This document shows, in pieces, positions 6,142 to 6,507 of a DNA stretch of 6,507 nucleotides; the stretch's first letter is position 1; the number at the start of each line of letters is the position of its first letter. The notes beneath the pieces were generated by a model. It made no database searches, had not been told where the DNA came from, and worked only from the letters and a program-made list of their open reading frames with translations. Origin of the DNA: an uncultured Caulobacterales bacterium (GTDB lineage: Bacteria; Pseudomonadota; Alphaproteobacteria; Caulobacterales; Caulobacteraceae). A program made the translations under genes and the position numbers. The DNA lies in assembly GCA_903903715.1 (NCBI GenBank), contig CAIUZX010000010.1:1-6507 (forward strand). Direction: 5' to 3'.

Positions 6142-6507
6142 ACCCGCCTGGAGGCCTTGCGGCGGCGCCAGGTCTTCTCGTTCGCTACCCCGAGCGGAAG
6201 GGCCTGTTCGCCGGCGGCCTTGACAGGAAGCGTCGCCTTTGGCTGCGCCGGGGCGGAGGCCTCCTTGCCGCCGGACGTGATCTCCGCCAGCGCGGCAGTC
6301 TGGGACGCCGCCACCTCCGTCAAAGGATTCGGCGTGGGCGTGGGCGTGGGCGTGGGCGTCGGCGTCGGCGTCGGAGTCGGCGTTGGAGTCGGCGTCGGAG
6401 TTGGAGTTGGAGTTGGGGTTGGAGTTGGAGTTGGGGTCGGTGTTGGCGTCGGCGTCGGCGTCGGCGTTGGAGTTGGCGTCGGAGTTGGCGTGGGGGTTGG
6501 GGTTGGC
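6135..6507 (-). CDS. 3' end of a gene encoding a Thr-Pro repeat protein with a basic C-terminus (5' part outside the window)
   Basis: The reading frame enters from the right edge and ends at TGA 6137-6135; 123 C-terminal residues are visible. The first 59 are an unbroken alternation of Pro and Thr (30 Pro, 29 Thr). They are followed by 64 residues rich in Ala, Pro, Glu and Lys, ending KTWRRRKASRRVR. The Pro-Thr stretch should be extended and flexible, like the linkers found in surface, secreted or wall-spanning proteins; the basic tail could bind the envelope, nucleic acid or a partner. The stop lies inside the ribosome site of the CHAT gene, so the two are almost certainly co-transcribed. 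The functional domain is outside the window. A two-partner-secretion adhesin or a FecR-type protein are candidates because such genes can neighbour exported CHAT proteins, but nothing visible distinguishes them. That the frame is coding rests on the purely synonymous repeat variation and the coupled stop. Confidence 0.75.
   Translation of the reverse strand, partial: PTPTPTPTPTPTPTPTPTPTPTPTPTPTPTPTPTPTPTPTPTPTPTPTPTPTPTPTPTPNPLTEVAASQTAALAEITSGGKEASAPAQPKATLPVKAAGEQALPLGVANEKTWRRRKASRRVR
6330..6507 (-). repeat. Coding hexanucleotide repeat, 29 copies of ACNCCN (Thr-Pro)
   Basis: On the plus strand the tract reads as 29 consecutive GGNGTN hexamers from 6331 to 6504 followed by GGC, with no interruption or indel. 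Only the two third-codon positions of the minus-strand frame vary. The variants cluster: four GGCGTG at 6331-6354, runs of GGCGTC at 6355-6372 and 6445-6462, and runs of GGAGTT near 6403-6420 and 6421-6432. This suggests local duplication by slippage or unequal exchange plus selection to keep Thr-Pro. The tract continues to the window edge and may be longer. Length change by one hexamer keeps the frame. Confidence 0.95.

Noticed and set aside
6331..6507. CRISPR-like or non-coding tandem repeat
   Set aside because: Units are 6 bp and contiguous with no spacers, and variation falls only at third codon positions of the minus frame, so it is a coding Thr-Pro tract.

Overview
The window is GC-rich (strong G/C preference at third codon positions) and gene-dense. 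It looks like a piece of an alphaproteobacterial chromosome. The combination of a signal-peptide-bearing S8 protease-like autotransporter with aromatic 'FWG' motifs and an exported TPR-CHAT protein points to Caulobacterales or relatives (Caulobacter, Phenylobacterium, Brevundimonas). That placement is inference from protein style, not from a marker gene.

Layout: (1) Positions 1-63 hold a strong intrinsic terminator for a gene lying to the left of the window. (2) Positions 64-250 are an AT-rich leader that contrasts sharply with the rest and carries a spaced 8-bp direct repeat and a near-palindrome, probably the promoter/operator of the next gene. (3) Positions 251-3160 (+) encode a 969-residue Sec-exported protein with an aromatic N-terminal region, a subtilisin-fold (S8) domain and a C-terminal autotransporter-type beta-barrel ending in Phe. 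(4) Only 20 bp separate it from the convergent gene at 3181-6132 (-). That gene encodes a 983-residue exported protein with a Cys-containing N-terminal domain, TPR-like helices, a coiled coil and a C-terminal CHAT (caspase-like) domain. (5) Directly upstream of it on the minus strand, almost touching, is the 3' end of another gene (6135 to beyond 6507). Its visible part is a (Thr-Pro)29 tract followed by a basic tail.

The main observation is that both peptidase-fold proteins appear to have lost catalytic residues. In the S8 domain the Asp and His positions read Ala241 and Gln265, while the nucleophile Ser450 and oxyanion Asn367 remain. In the CHAT domain the His and Cys positions read Arg834 and Trp882 inside otherwise textbook motifs. 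The window therefore encodes two convergent, exported, probable pseudo-peptidases. One is anchored in the outer membrane by its own barrel; the other is co-expressed with a proline-threonine-rich protein.

A working hypothesis (inference) is an envelope or surface module in which the CHAT and S8 folds act as binding or scaffold domains rather than proteases. The Pro-Thr tract would be a spacer, possibly in a surface adhesin-like protein. Nothing in the window proves that the two transcription units act together.
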